From: Domibacillus sp. PGB-M46
GTDB lineage: Bacteria > Bacillota > Bacilli > Bacillales > Domibacillaceae
Assembly (NCBI RefSeq): GCF_022668875.1
Contig: NZ_JAKGCR010000016.1
Span: 1 to 64,000 of the forward strand
Reading direction: 5' to 3'
Length of the DNA stretch: 64,000 bases
Below the pieces are notes generated by a model. It ran no database searches, was not told where the DNA came from, and saw only the letters and a list, made by a program, of their open reading frames with translations. The translations under genes and the position numbers were made by a program. Positions 45,186-53,336 of this stretch are shown here, one piece after another. Positions within the stretch are counted from its first letter, which is position 1, and each line of letters begins with the position of its first letter.

Positions 45186-45357
45186 GGTGTTCTTCCCCTT
45201 TTTTCTTGTTGCTTTTATTTTATTCCCCCGTAATAAACTTTATGAAACATACCTTGCGACAAATAAGGACAAGAAAAAGAGAGCGCTTTTTTAGTTTGCG
45301 AATTTATCGTGACACCTGTTTTCATTTGTGCTATCCTAAAAAAAACTGAATATTCTT

Positions 45358-45451
45358 CCACTGGAGGTGCCTTTTAAAAAGGCTGAGATCAAAGTGAGTG
45401 ACTTTGGGATTCCTGGAACCTGATCCAGTTCATACTGGCGTAGGAAAGTGG
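45358..45451 (+). promoter_or_regulatory. TPP (THI-box) riboswitch
   Basis: P1 arms CCACT (45358-45362) and AGTGG (45447-45451) enclose the conserved TPP-aptamer blocks GGAGGTGCC, GGCTGAGATC and ACCTGATCCAGTTCATACTGGCGTAGG pattern (the last in pieces at 45418-45444). Binding of thiamin pyrophosphate should favour the terminator at 45487-45525, shutting off the thiazole genes. Confidence 0.96.
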
Positions 45452-45486
45452 CGAAAACCTTTTTAACGGTTTATCTTTGTGCATTC

Positions 45487-45525
45487 AGCGCTGCTTTCTT
45501 TTATAGAAAGCAGCGCTTTTTATTT
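45487..45525 (+). terminator. Riboswitch-controlled terminator before tenI
   Basis: AGCGCTGCTTTCT / AGAAAGCAGCGCT, a 13-bp perfect stem with TTTTTATTTT, immediately before the tenI ribosome site. It is the expression platform of the TPP riboswitch. Confidence 0.92.
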
Positions 45526-45545
45526 TGTTTTAGGAGGTGAGGCAG

Positions 45546-46097
45546 CTGATTCATGCTGTAACTGATGGAGCCGGCCTGCCGGATCATGTACAAACAAAGC
45601 TGCTTTCTCTTTTTCCAGAAATCGATGCTGTTTGTATCCGGGAAAAAGGATTGTCTGTACAACAGCTTTTCACTCACCTGACCGGCTTGATTGAGCGGGG
45701 AATGCCGCCCGAAAAACTGATTCTTCACTCATCACCCGATCTGGTGCCCTTTCTGCCGGTATTAGGCGTTCACTTTTCTGAATATGATGAACGGCTGACA
45801 CATTTTAAACAGAAGCATCCTGACAAGCTTGCCGGCCGGTCCGTTCATTCTGTTTCTTCTGCCCAAAAAGCGGCAGCCGACGGAGCTGATTACCTTTACT
45901 TTGGACATGTGTTTGCCACAAACTCCAAAAAAAACCTGCCTGGACGAGGACTCGACGCTCTTCGCAAAGTAACCGAGTCTGTTGCCATTCCGGTCATCGC
46001 TATTGGCGGAATTGATCAAAGCAATATTCCAGCAGTCCGGCAGGCAGGGGCTTCCGGTGTTGCAATGATTTCTGCTTTTTTCAACAGAAAGGTGTGA
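45546..46097 (+). CDS. tenI: Thiazole tautomerase TenI
   Basis: The 183-aa TIM-barrel of the ThiE/TenI family (HSSPDLVPFLPVLGVHFSE; VHSVSSAQKAAADGADYLYFGHVF; AIGGIDQSNIPAV). TenI aromatises the thiazole phosphate made by ThiG. The start is unusual: TAGGAGGTGA is followed by no ATG, GTG or TTG at normal distance in this frame. CTG 45546 (9 nt after GGAGG) or ATT 45549 gives the family-like N-terminus (I)HAVTDG; GTG 45537 lies inside the ribosome site. Confidence 0.88.
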   Translation: MIHAVTDGAGLPDHVQTKLLSLFPEIDAVCIREKGLSVQQLFTHLTGLIERGMPPEKLILHSSPDLVPFLPVLGVHFSEYDERLTHFKQKHPDKLAGRSVHSVSSAQKAAADGADYLYFGHVFATNSKKNLPGRGLDALRKVTESVAIPVIAIGGIDQSNIPAVRQAGASGVAMISAFFNRKV

Positions 46098-46105
46098 AAC
46101 TGTAT

Positions 46106-47242
46106 ATGAACAAGTATGAGTATATTTTAATTGGCGGCGGTGTCATTGGCTGTTCCATTGCCTACCGTCTTGCCAAAGCAGGTTATTCAGTTGCACTGTT
46201 TGATTCCAGTGCTGCCGGGAAAGCGTCGATGGCTGCAGGCGGTATGCTTGGAGCGCAAAATGAATTTGAGTGTGAAAACCCGCTTATGGAAATCGCTCTT
46301 GAGAGCAGGGATTTGTTCCCCGACCTGCGTGATGAGCTTTTTGAAGAGTCCGGCGTTGACATCGAGCTCAGAAAAGCCGGCCTGCTGAAAGTAGCCGCAT
46401 CCGAAGAAGATCGGGATGCTTTAGCCCATCAATACCATTTTCTATCAGAAAAAGATCCGACTGTTTCCTGGCTTGAGCCTGAAGAGATTCCCAAAATAGA
46501 ACCTCAGTTAACGGGCGGTACAGCCGGTGCGATTTATTTAGAAAAAGACAATCAAGTAAAAGCGCCGCTGCTTGCGTTCGCACTGCTTCGTTCAGCAGCC
46601 AATGCAGGCGTTCACGTTTATGAGCACACCGCCGTTCAAAAGCTGCTTATCAAAAATGAACAAGTTCTTGGCGTCCAAACAAAATCACGTGATGTCTATG
46701 CGAATCGTGTCATTAACGCAGCGGGTGCGTGGAGTTCTTCTCTTCTTCCGGACACCGGCTTCTCTCTGCCCGTTATTCCTGTAAAAGGCGAATGTGTATC
46801 TGTGAAGCTGACAGAAAAAGCGCCTGTTAAAACGGTATTTGCAGTTGATGGCTGCTACATCGTGCCAAAAAGAAATAATGAAATGCTGATCGGTGCGACC
46901 TCCACGCCAAATACATTTGATCCGTCTGTTACAGCCGGCGGCATTCGCTCGCTGTTAAACCGCGCAGCCCGCCTGCTCCCGGTTTTAGATACGGGCATGG
47001 TCGAACGCACCTGGTCCGGAGTCCGCCCCCAGGCGGCAGACCATCTTCCTGTTATCGGTGCGCACCCTTTTATTGACGGCTTATACATATGCACCGGGCA
47101 TTACCGAAACGGCATCCTGCTGAGCCCTGCCACTGGGCTGTTAATGGAAAAATATTTGAGCGGCTGTTCAAGAACGGCGGCGCGTCTTGCGCCGTTTTCT
47201 CCGGCGCGCTTTTTACCCCAAAAGGAGGCAGCACCTGTATGA
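46106..47242 (+). CDS. thiO: Glycine oxidase ThiO
   Basis: The 378-aa FAD enzyme has the dinucleotide motif IGGGVIGCSIAYRLAKAG, the GMLGAQ flavin segment and the C-terminal GHYRNGILLSPATG. It oxidises glycine to dehydroglycine for thiazole synthesis. ATG 46106 matches family starts; a GTG at 46094 overlaps the tenI end. The stop overlaps thiS (ATGA). Confidence 0.94.
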   Translation: MNKYEYILIGGGVIGCSIAYRLAKAGYSVALFDSSAAGKASMAAGGMLGAQNEFECENPLMEIALESRDLFPDLRDELFEESGVDIELRKAGLLKVAASEEDRDALAHQYHFLSEKDPTVSWLEPEEIPKIEPQLTGGTAGAIYLEKDNQVKAPLLAFALLRSAANAGVHVYEHTAVQKLLIKNEQVLGVQTKSRDVYANRVINAAGAWSSSLLPDTGFSLPVIPVKGECVSVKLTEKAPVKTVFAVDGCYIVPKRNNEMLIGATSTPNTFDPSVTAGGIRSLLNRAARLLPVLDTGMVERTWSGVRPQAADHLPVIGAHPFIDGLYICTGHYRNGILLSPATGLLMEKYLSGCSRTAARLAPFSPARFLPQKEAAPV

Positions 47243-47442
47243 AAATGACTGTAAACGGACGCGAAGTAGAGGTACCGGAAAATGTAAGAACGGTACGTGA
47301 CCTGCTGGATCACTTTGATTTAAATAAAGATCTGGCCATTGTGGAATTGAATCAGTCTATTTTAGATAAAACAACGCGGGACGATCAAAAGCTGGCAAAT
47401 GGCGACCGTGTAGAAATTGTACAATTTGTAGGAGGCGGATAA
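47239..47442 (+). CDS. thiS: Sulfur carrier protein ThiS
   Basis: The 67-aa ubiquitin-fold protein ends in VGGG. The terminal Gly-Gly is adenylated by ThiF and becomes a thiocarboxylate that gives sulfur to ThiG. ATG 47239 has AAAGGAGG 10 nt upstream. It lies 2 nt before thiG. Confidence 0.95.
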   Translation: MKMTVNGREVEVPENVRTVRDLLDHFDLNKDLAIVELNQSILDKTTRDDQKLANGDRVEIVQFVGGG

Positions 47443-47444
47443 AC

Positions 47445-48212
47445 ATGTTAAAGATTGGACCTTACTCATTTGAATCCCGGCTGCTGCTCGGCACGGGCAA
47501 ATTCCCTGATTTTGATATACAAAAAGCGGCGGTTGAAGCGTCTGAAACGGAAATTTTAACGTTTGCGGTACGGCGAATGAATATTTTCGAGCCGAACCAG
47601 CCGAACTTTTTAGAAAAAATTGACGTTAAAAAATATACCCTTCTGCCAAATACAGCGGGCGCCAAAACGGCGGAAGAAGCAGTACGGATCGCCAAGCTCG
47701 CGAAAGCATCCGGTTTATGTGATATGATCAAAGTGGAAGTCATTGGCTGCGACAAAACGTTGCTGCCTGACCCCGTTGAAACCCTGCGTGCATCTGAAAT
47801 GCTTTTAGAAGAAGGATTTATTGTTCTTCCGTATACATCAGATGACGTACTTTTGGCCAAGCGGCTCGAAGACCTTGGATGCCATGCGATTATGCCGGGC
47901 GCATCCCCCATTGGCACCGGCCTTGGAATTGTCAATCCGCTCAATATTCATTACATTATCGAGCAGGCGAATGTACCCGTTATTGTGGATGCTGGCATCG
48001 GCACACCATCTGACGCAGCCAAAGCGATGGAGCTTGGGGCGGATGGTGTACTGCTTAACACAGCGGTTTCCGGCGCAGCGGACCCGGTTCAAATGGCCGA
48101 AGCAATGAAATACGCGGTGCTTGCCGGACGGGGCGGATTCCAGGCGGGACGGATTCCGAAAAAACTTCATGCGAATGCTTCAAGCCCGCTTGAAGGAATG
48201 AGCGTGCTTTGA
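47445..48212 (+). CDS. thiG: Thiazole synthase ThiG
   Basis: The 255-aa TIM-barrel has the Schiff-base lysine region [11 protein letters not shown] and [30 protein letters not shown]. It builds thiazole phosphate from DXP, dehydroglycine and ThiS thiocarboxylate. The stop overlaps the TTG start of thiF. Confidence 0.97.
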   Translation: MLKIGPYSFESRLLLGTGKFPDFDIQKAAVEASETEILTFAVRRMNIFEPNQPNFLEKIDVKKYTLLPNTAGAKTAEEAVRIAKLAKASGLCDMIKVEVIGCDKTLLPDPVETLRASEMLLEEGFIVLPYTSDDVLLAKRLEDLGCHAIMPGASPIGTGLGIVNPLNIHYIIEQANVPVIVDAGIGTPSDAAKAMELGADGVLLNTAVSGAADPVQMAEAMKYAVLAGRGGFQAGRIPKKLHANASSPLEGMSVL

Positions 48213-49234
48213 CGGACCGGTACTCAAGACAGGTGCTGTTTCCAGGCATTGGACGAAGCGGACAGGATTCTCTGCGGACAAAACATGTGCTGATCATTGG
48301 CGCTGGGGCTCTTGGTGCGGCTAATGCAGAAATGATTGTCCGCGCTGGTGTCGGGCAGGTAACGATTGTAGACCGGGATTACGTAGATTTTTCTAACTTG
48401 CAGCGGCAGAATTTGTACACCGAGCAAGATGCTGTAGACCGGATGCCTAAAGCAGAAGCAGCACGAAAAAGATTGGCTGAAGTTAATTCTGACGTTCACA
48501 TCACCGCCCTTACCCAGGACGTCGACGCGGCTTTTTTGGAGCAGGTCACGACCCGGAACCATATCGATTTGATTGTGGATGGCACTGATAATTTTGATGT
48601 ACGTTTTATCTTAAACGATGTCGCCCAAAAAAAGCGCATTTCCTGGGTGTATGGAGCTTGTGTAGCATCAGGCGGCTTATCCATGCTCATCGTGCCGGGC
48701 GAAACACCCTGCCTCCACTGCTTGATGGATACGATGCCGGGAACAGGCGCCACCTGCGACACTGCTGGCATTATTTCACCCGCTGTGCAAATGACTGCGT
48801 CTGTTCAAACGGCGGAAGCGCTTAAATGGCTTTCAGGAAACACGGAGGCACTGCGTGGAACCATTTTTTCTTTTGATTTATGGAAAAACCAATTTTCATC
48901 GGTTGATGTGCAGCGTATGAAAAAACAAGACTGCCCTTCCTGCGGCACAGAACCTGTTTATCCGTTTTTATCGTACGAGCGGACAACCAAGTTTGCGGTT
49001 TTGTGCGGACGCGACACGGTACAAATCCGGCCGGCTGATGTAACGAAGCGAAACCTGGCCAAGCTGGCAGATCATATTAAACAAACAACCACGATTACGC
49101 ACCAAAACGGCTTTTTGCTTTCTTTTCAGCAAACACCTTATACGGTTACGGCTTTCCGCGATGGCCGCGTTTTGATTCAAGGGGTATCTTCTGTCGAAGA
49201 AAGCAAGCGGGTTTATTATCAATATTTCCAATAA
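48209..49234 (+). CDS. thiF: ThiF/MoeB-type adenylyltransferase
   Basis: The 341-aa E1-like enzyme has [19 protein letters not shown] (ATP), [16 protein letters not shown] and a zinc-binding pair CLHC / CPSCG. It adenylates the ThiS C-terminus. The extra C-terminal region (about 250-341) is present as in B. subtilis ThiF. TTG start overlaps thiG, as in tightly coupled genes. thiD is not present next to it. Confidence 0.93.
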   Translation: MTDRYSRQVLFPGIGRSGQDSLRTKHVLIIGAGALGAANAEMIVRAGVGQVTIVDRDYVDFSNLQRQNLYTEQDAVDRMPKAEAARKRLAEVNSDVHITALTQDVDAAFLEQVTTRNHIDLIVDGTDNFDVRFILNDVAQKKRISWVYGACVASGGLSMLIVPGETPCLHCLMDTMPGTGATCDTAGIISPAVQMTASVQTAEALKWLSGNTEALRGTIFSFDLWKNQFSSVDVQRMKKQDCPSCGTEPVYPFLSYERTTKFAVLCGRDTVQIRPADVTKRNLAKLADHIKQTTTITHQNGFLLSFQQTPYTVTAFRDGRVLIQGVSSVEESKRVYYQYFQ

Positions 49235-49268
49235 AAAAACGATCCGGAAGCCCCGGATCGTTTTTTTA
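49234..49268 (+). terminator. Terminator after thiF
   Basis: AAAAAAACGATCCGG / CCGGATCGTTTTTTT hairpin overlapping the stop codon. Confidence 0.93.
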
Positions 49269-49338
49269 TCTTTAATAAACAATCTCAACCCGCCAAGGAT
49301 GAAAAGTCTGCTCTCTCGTTTTTCAGCTGTTCCAATAA

Positions 49339-50748
49339 CTAGCCTCTTTTCTCAGCCAAAGCGCGTTTTTCTTTTAATAAAAATGACAGCGGCAATGCTA
49401 CTACAAGCGGAACGAGCGAGTATACAAACACATCCCCTGCTGCCATAGCAGAAGAAGCGTGAGCCTCGGTTCCTTCTCCTGCATAAATCGAAGAACGAAA
49501 AGCAAGCAGAGCTGAGAACAAAGCGATAGACAAAGAAGCAATCGACTGGCGCGCCCAATTATTGAGTGCAGAGGCATACCCGGCAATCTCCACTGGGATG
49601 GCGGACATGCCTGCATTAGTGATAGGCATATTACAAAGAGCGATTCCAAGATAGCGCACCGATGTCCAGATGATGACATAAGCGATCGTTGTCCCGATAT
49701 CCAGATTCCCCATCATATAACTGCCCATAATCATAATGACAAGGCCTGATAATATAAGAGGCGCCGGTCCTGTTTTGTCATACAGCCTGCCGGTTACCGG
49801 TGTAAACAGGGCCATCACGAGCGCACCGGGCATCATAATTAGTCCTGTTTCAAGGGCGCCAAATCCAAGTGAGCTTTGCAGGAAAATCGGCACGAGAAAT
49901 GCCCCTGCGTAGAGCCCAACAGACATGACGGCACTAAGCAAAAGACTGTAAGCATAACGGCGGTGCCTCAGCACTTCAAAGTTCAGCAGCGGAAACTGGA
50001 CACGGAGCTCACGCCGTACAAATAAAAACAGCAAAAGGAGTGCGATTCCGGCAACGCCGAGCGTTTTTGCACTCATAAACCCCCATGACTCCCCTTCAGC
50101 AAAAGCGGTTAAAAGAAGAATACTGCCGATAAAAGATAAAAGGAGCCCCGGCAGATCAAACGGCATTTTCGCTCCTGCATCGGTCCCGGGAATAAATACC
50201 ATAGCTGCCCAGATAGCTGCCGCTGCAATTGGAAGGTTTAGATAAAACAGCGCCGGCCAGCCCGCGGCATCGATAAAAAAGCCGGCCAGTACCGGGCCAA
50301 GAGCTGGAGCAAGTACGGCAGATAAACTCCATAAGCTGATACCGTATGCCTGTTTTTTTCTTTCAATCGTTTTATAAACAAGTGTCATCGTTGACGGCAT
50401 AATCATTCCGCTGAATATCCCCTGTAGAATACGCAGCACAATCAAGCTTTCAATACTCCAGGCAAATACACTGATCAGCGAACAGACAAAAAAGCCAATA
50501 AGTGCAGCCAAATACACACGCTTAAAGCCAAAGCGCGCACCGAACCAGCCTGCCGCCGGCGCTACTGCTCCGGCTGCCAGCATAAACCCTGTTACCGTCC
50601 ATTGTGCTGCCGGCAGATCCGCATGAAATTGATTCATAAACGCCGGGACAGCTACATTTACGGTAGAAGTATTCATCACAGCTAAAAAATTGCCGAAGAA
50701 AACTGCAAAAATAATCGACCAAAAGGCCGTCTCCTTTTTTCCTTCCAC
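49339..50748 (-). CDS. DHA2-family (EmrB/QacA) drug efflux MFS transporter
   Basis: The 469-aa protein has 14 predicted membrane segments and the motif C region (ALGPVLAGFFID) characteristic of drug/H+ antiporters. MDR-type export of hydrophobic or cationic compounds is likely; the natural substrate is unknown. The promoter overlaps a perfect palindrome, suggesting control by a TetR or MarR protein encoded elsewhere. Confidence 0.86.
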   Translation of the reverse strand: MEGKKETAFWSIIFAVFFGNFLAVMNTSTVNVAVPAFMNQFHADLPAAQWTVTGFMLAAGAVAPAAGWFGARFGFKRVYLAALIGFFVCSLISVFAWSIESLIVLRILQGIFSGMIMPSTMTLVYKTIERKKQAYGISLWSLSAVLAPALGPVLAGFFIDAAGWPALFYLNLPIAAAAIWAAMVFIPGTDAGAKMPFDLPGLLLSFIGSILLLTAFAEGESWGFMSAKTLGVAGIALLLLFLFVRRELRVQFPLLNFEVLRHRRYAYSLLLSAVMSVGLYAGAFLVPIFLQSSLGFGALETGLIMMPGALVMALFTPVTGRLYDKTGPAPLILSGLVIMIMGSYMMGNLDIGTTIAYVIIWTSVRYLGIALCNMPITNAGMSAIPVEIAGYASALNNWARQSIASLSIALFSALLAFRSSIYAGEGTEAHASSAMAAGDVFVYSLVPLVVALPLSFLLKEKRALAEKRG

Positions 50749-50784
50749 GTTTTTACACCCGATTTCTATTTATTCTACTCCACT

Positions 50785-50813
50785 ATTATAACAAAAAAAC
50801 TTCGTGTCACGAA
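50785..50813 (-). promoter_or_regulatory. Promoter -10 and palindromic operator of the efflux gene
   Basis: TATAAT on the minus strand (50785-50790) lies 10 nt from the perfect palindrome TTCGTG-T-CACGAA (50801-50813), which falls in the spacer/-35 region. A repressor bound there would block polymerase. No regulator gene is adjacent. Confidence 0.6.
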
Positions 50814-50915
50814 ATGTTAGGCGGGCTTTTCCTCCTCTGCTTTAGCTCAGTGCGGCCCGCTTTTTTGGAAAAGAATATGCTACACTAAGAAAAAAGCGGA
50901 AAGGACGCGGCCAGA

Positions 50916-51140
50916 ATGCTGAAGCGATTTATTTTCGTCGTTCCTGTTATGGTGATTGTTTTTTCCATTGCCACCTGGATGTTAAACAAGGATTATGCGA
51001 TGATTGCACGTGATACCCGCCTGCTTATTTCAGCGGGGGCGGCCCTTTTTTCCGGTGTAATTTCATTTTTCTTACTGAAAGGTGATGCAGAAGAGCTGGC
51101 TGCCGCCCACCGGGATCGCCAAAACAGAAGAAAAAAGTAA
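50916..51140 (+). CDS. Small membrane protein, 74 aa, unknown
   Basis: Two membrane segments (about 4-20 and 36-56) and a basic tail (DRQNRRKK). GGAAAGGA lies upstream of the ATG. I do not recognise a family. Upstream a GCGGGC / GCCCGC hairpin with TTTTTT at 50823-50871 looks like a terminator with no gene before it on this strand, possibly ending a short unannotated RNA or a decayed gene. Confidence 0.7.
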   Translation: MLKRFIFVVPVMVIVFSIATWMLNKDYAMIARDTRLLISAGAALFSGVISFFLLKGDAEELAAAHRDRQNRRKK

Positions 51141-51176
51141 AAAACGCTTGTCTCGATTGAGACAAGCGTTTTTCTT
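51140..51176. terminator. Bidirectional terminator
   Basis: AAAAACGCTTGTCTC / GAGACAAGCGTTTTT, 15-bp stem between convergent genes. Confidence 0.95.
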
Positions 51177-51179
51177 TTC

Positions 51180-52514
51180 TTAACCAAACATTTTCATTAG
51201 CAATGTCGCTAAAATAACCGTAGAGGCGCCGCCTAAGCGTGTTGCTACCTGCGCGAATGGCATCAGTGACATACGATTTGAAGCTGAGAGAATCGCGACG
51301 TCACCCGTTCCGCCAAGACCGCTGTGGCAGCCTGTTACGATTGCTGCATCAATTGGATGCATTTTCATGAACTTTCCGACAAAGTAGCCTGTTGCAACCA
51401 TTGAAATAACAACGGCTGCACATACGATCACGTAAGCCGGTGTTACAATTTTCACTACATCCTCAAGCGGAATGTACAGCATGCCAAGACCGACCATTAA
51501 AGGCCATGTTAAGCTTGTTGAAACGAATTTGTACAAGTGATAAGCGCCTTGTTCCATTCGTGCCGGCATAACCTGAAAGACTTTTACTAACGTTGCCCCG
51601 ACAATCATCAATACAGGTCCCGGAATACCAAGAAACAAGTGGGCAAAGCTTCCGAAGATAAAGAAACTGCACGCAATTAACAGTCCCGCACCCATTAACG
51701 AGAAATCAACTGGTTTGTTAATCGTTGTTTCTGAGGAGATCTGGTCCCCTTCTTTTGATTTAACAAGGACACCGTTTCCTGTTAATTCGGGTTTTTTCTC
51801 TCCAAGACGCATCATAAGGCCGGCACATACAACGGCGACGATATTTCCGATTACTGCTGCAGGGATCATTTGAGAAACAAATGATTCAGCTGCACCGCCA
51901 GAAATTTGCGCGTAAGCGAGCGACAACGGCAGAATACCTTCGCCAATACCGCCGCCAATAATTGGCACAACAATATAAAAGAATGTATGCTTAATGCTGT
52001 AGCCAAACAGCATGCCGACAAGGCAGCCTGCCACAACCGATGCCAGCGTCCCTAATACAAGCGGGATAAACATGCGTGTAAACCCTTGGATCAATACTTT
52101 GCGGTTCATCCCAAGAATACTTCCGGCAACAAGCACCGAAATATATAAATATAAAAAGTTCGATGTTTTCATAAGCGTTGTAACAGCTTCTGTGGCGCTA
52201 GGGTTAATTAAATCAAAGAAAACTAAAATAGATGGAACAAGAAGTGCTAAAATGGCTGGACCGCCAATGTCTTTTAAAATGGGAATTTTCATTCCAAGAT
52301 CGCCCATCAGCATACCCATAATCATAATAACGGCAAACCCGCCAATCATGTCCGGCGGCAGCTGATTGTATACAGACGCTGCATAAATCACAGCAGCCAG
52401 CACCACATAAAGCGGCAGTGGAACTGGTCCTACAGTAATACTATTTAATTTTTGAAAAAAAGATGGCTTTTGCTCGTTCGAAGGAAACGTTTCCAATTTT
52501 CGTTCTGCTCCCAT
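51180..52514 (-). CDS. maeN: 2-hydroxycarboxylate transporter family protein (MaeN-like)
   Basis: The 444-aa 2HCT protein has about 11 membrane segments and two GGxG-type loops: IIGGGIGEG and CHSGLGGTGD, diagnostic for the family (CitS, CimH, MaeN). It takes up malate or citrate with Na+ or H+. It lies after malKR with a terminator between, so it has its own, probably MalR-activated, promoter. GGAGG precedes the ATG. Confidence 0.92.
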   Translation of the reverse strand: MGAERKLETFPSNEQKPSFFQKLNSITVGPVPLPLYVVLAAVIYAASVYNQLPPDMIGGFAVIMIMGMLMGDLGMKIPILKDIGGPAILALLVPSILVFFDLINPSATEAVTTLMKTSNFLYLYISVLVAGSILGMNRKVLIQGFTRMFIPLVLGTLASVVAGCLVGMLFGYSIKHTFFYIVVPIIGGGIGEGILPLSLAYAQISGGAAESFVSQMIPAAVIGNIVAVVCAGLMMRLGEKKPELTGNGVLVKSKEGDQISSETTINKPVDFSLMGAGLLIACSFFIFGSFAHLFLGIPGPVLMIVGATLVKVFQVMPARMEQGAYHLYKFVSTSLTWPLMVGLGMLYIPLEDVVKIVTPAYVIVCAAVVISMVATGYFVGKFMKMHPIDAAIVTGCHSGLGGTGDVAILSASNRMSLMPFAQVATRLGGASTVILATLLMKMFG

Positions 52515-52557
52515 GGTGATAACCTCCTGTTTATTTCTTGCTTCATCTTATCCGGAA

Positions 52558-52571
52558 TTAAAGCGTTATCA
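52558..52571 (-). promoter_or_regulatory. Possible imperfect cre site before maeN
   Basis: TGATAACGCTTTAA on the minus strand matches the CcpA cre pattern TGWAANCGNTNWCA at 12 of 14 positions, in the maeN leader. Confidence 0.35.
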
Positions 52572-52604
52572 TATATTATTTATTTTTTTAAATTGTTTTT
52601 TAAT

Positions 52605-52635
52605 TAAAAAAAGTAAGCAGTTTCAAACTGCTTAC
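52605..52635 (-). terminator. Terminator between malR and maeN
   Basis: GTAAGCAGT-TTGAA-ACTGCTTAC followed by TTTTTTTAATT, overlapping the last codon of malR. Confidence 0.88.
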
Positions 52636-53336
52636 AGAAAGTTTTTCATTATATACTCCTTGGAAAGGTTGCGTGTATGCTGATAAACCGGGCGTCCTAC
52701 CGTGCCATAAACCACCCTTACATCAAGCACTTCGATATCTGCGAGAAACTTTAAATACTTGCGTGCAGACACACCGGAAATGCCAACCCTTTTAACCATA
52801 TCTTCTGTCGAAAAAGCATCCTCTATTTTTTGAATCTCTTCCCACACTTGATTGAGTGTAGCTTTTGTCAGCCCTTTTGGAATATCCTTCGGCATATCCT
52901 GTTCTCCCCTGCCAAGCAGCTGGCGGTCCAATTCTTCCTGGCTGACCTGGCGGGATTGTGTCATAAATGCTCGTTTATCACGATATTCTTTTAATGCTTC
53001 TTCAAACCGGTCAAATTGAAACGGTTTAATTAAATAATCAACTGCGCCATAGCGAATCGCTTTTTGTACCCGTTCCATATCGGAAGCAGCAGATATGACG
53101 ATTACATCTATTTCTTTTTCCTTTTCTCTTATATACGTAAGCAATGATAATCCGTGTGGACCCGGCATGAAAATATCGAGCAGAATAAGGTCAATTTCCT
53201 GGTTTTCTATAACCGAAATAGCTTCTTCCACGGTTCCAGCCGATGCGGCCAGTGAAAAACCGCTGATGCTTTCTACATACTTTGCGTGCAGAGCAGCCAC
53301 CCGCTGTTCGTCTTCTACTAATAAAACGCGTATCAT
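52632..53336 (-). CDS. malR: CitB/MalR-family response regulator
   Basis: The 234-aa regulator has a receiver domain (VEDEQRV; phospho-Asp in LILLDIFMPGPHG; Lys in LIKPFQFDR) and a C-terminal helix-turn-helix (STEDMVKRVGISGVSARKYLKFL). It should activate maeN and perhaps its own operon. The start overlaps malK by 4 nt. Confidence 0.9.
   Translation of the reverse strand: MIRVLLVEDEQRVAALHAKYVESISGFSLAASAGTVEEAISVIENQEIDLILLDIFMPGPHGLSLLTYIREKEKEIDVIVISAASDMERVQKAIRYGAVDYLIKPFQFDRFEEALKEYRDKRAFMTQSRQVSQEELDRQLLGRGEQDMPKDIPKGLTKATLNQVWEEIQKIEDAFSTEDMVKRVGISGVSARKYLKFLADIEVLDVRVVYGTVGRPVYQHTRNLSKEYIMKNFL

Noticed and set aside
45186-45357. Fur box for the FbpA-like gene
   Set aside because: No sequence near TGATAATNATTATCA.
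50838-50860. tRNA D-arm-like string TTTAGCTCAGTGCGG
   Set aside because: No cloverleaf can be built around it; it is part of the loop of the orphan hairpin.
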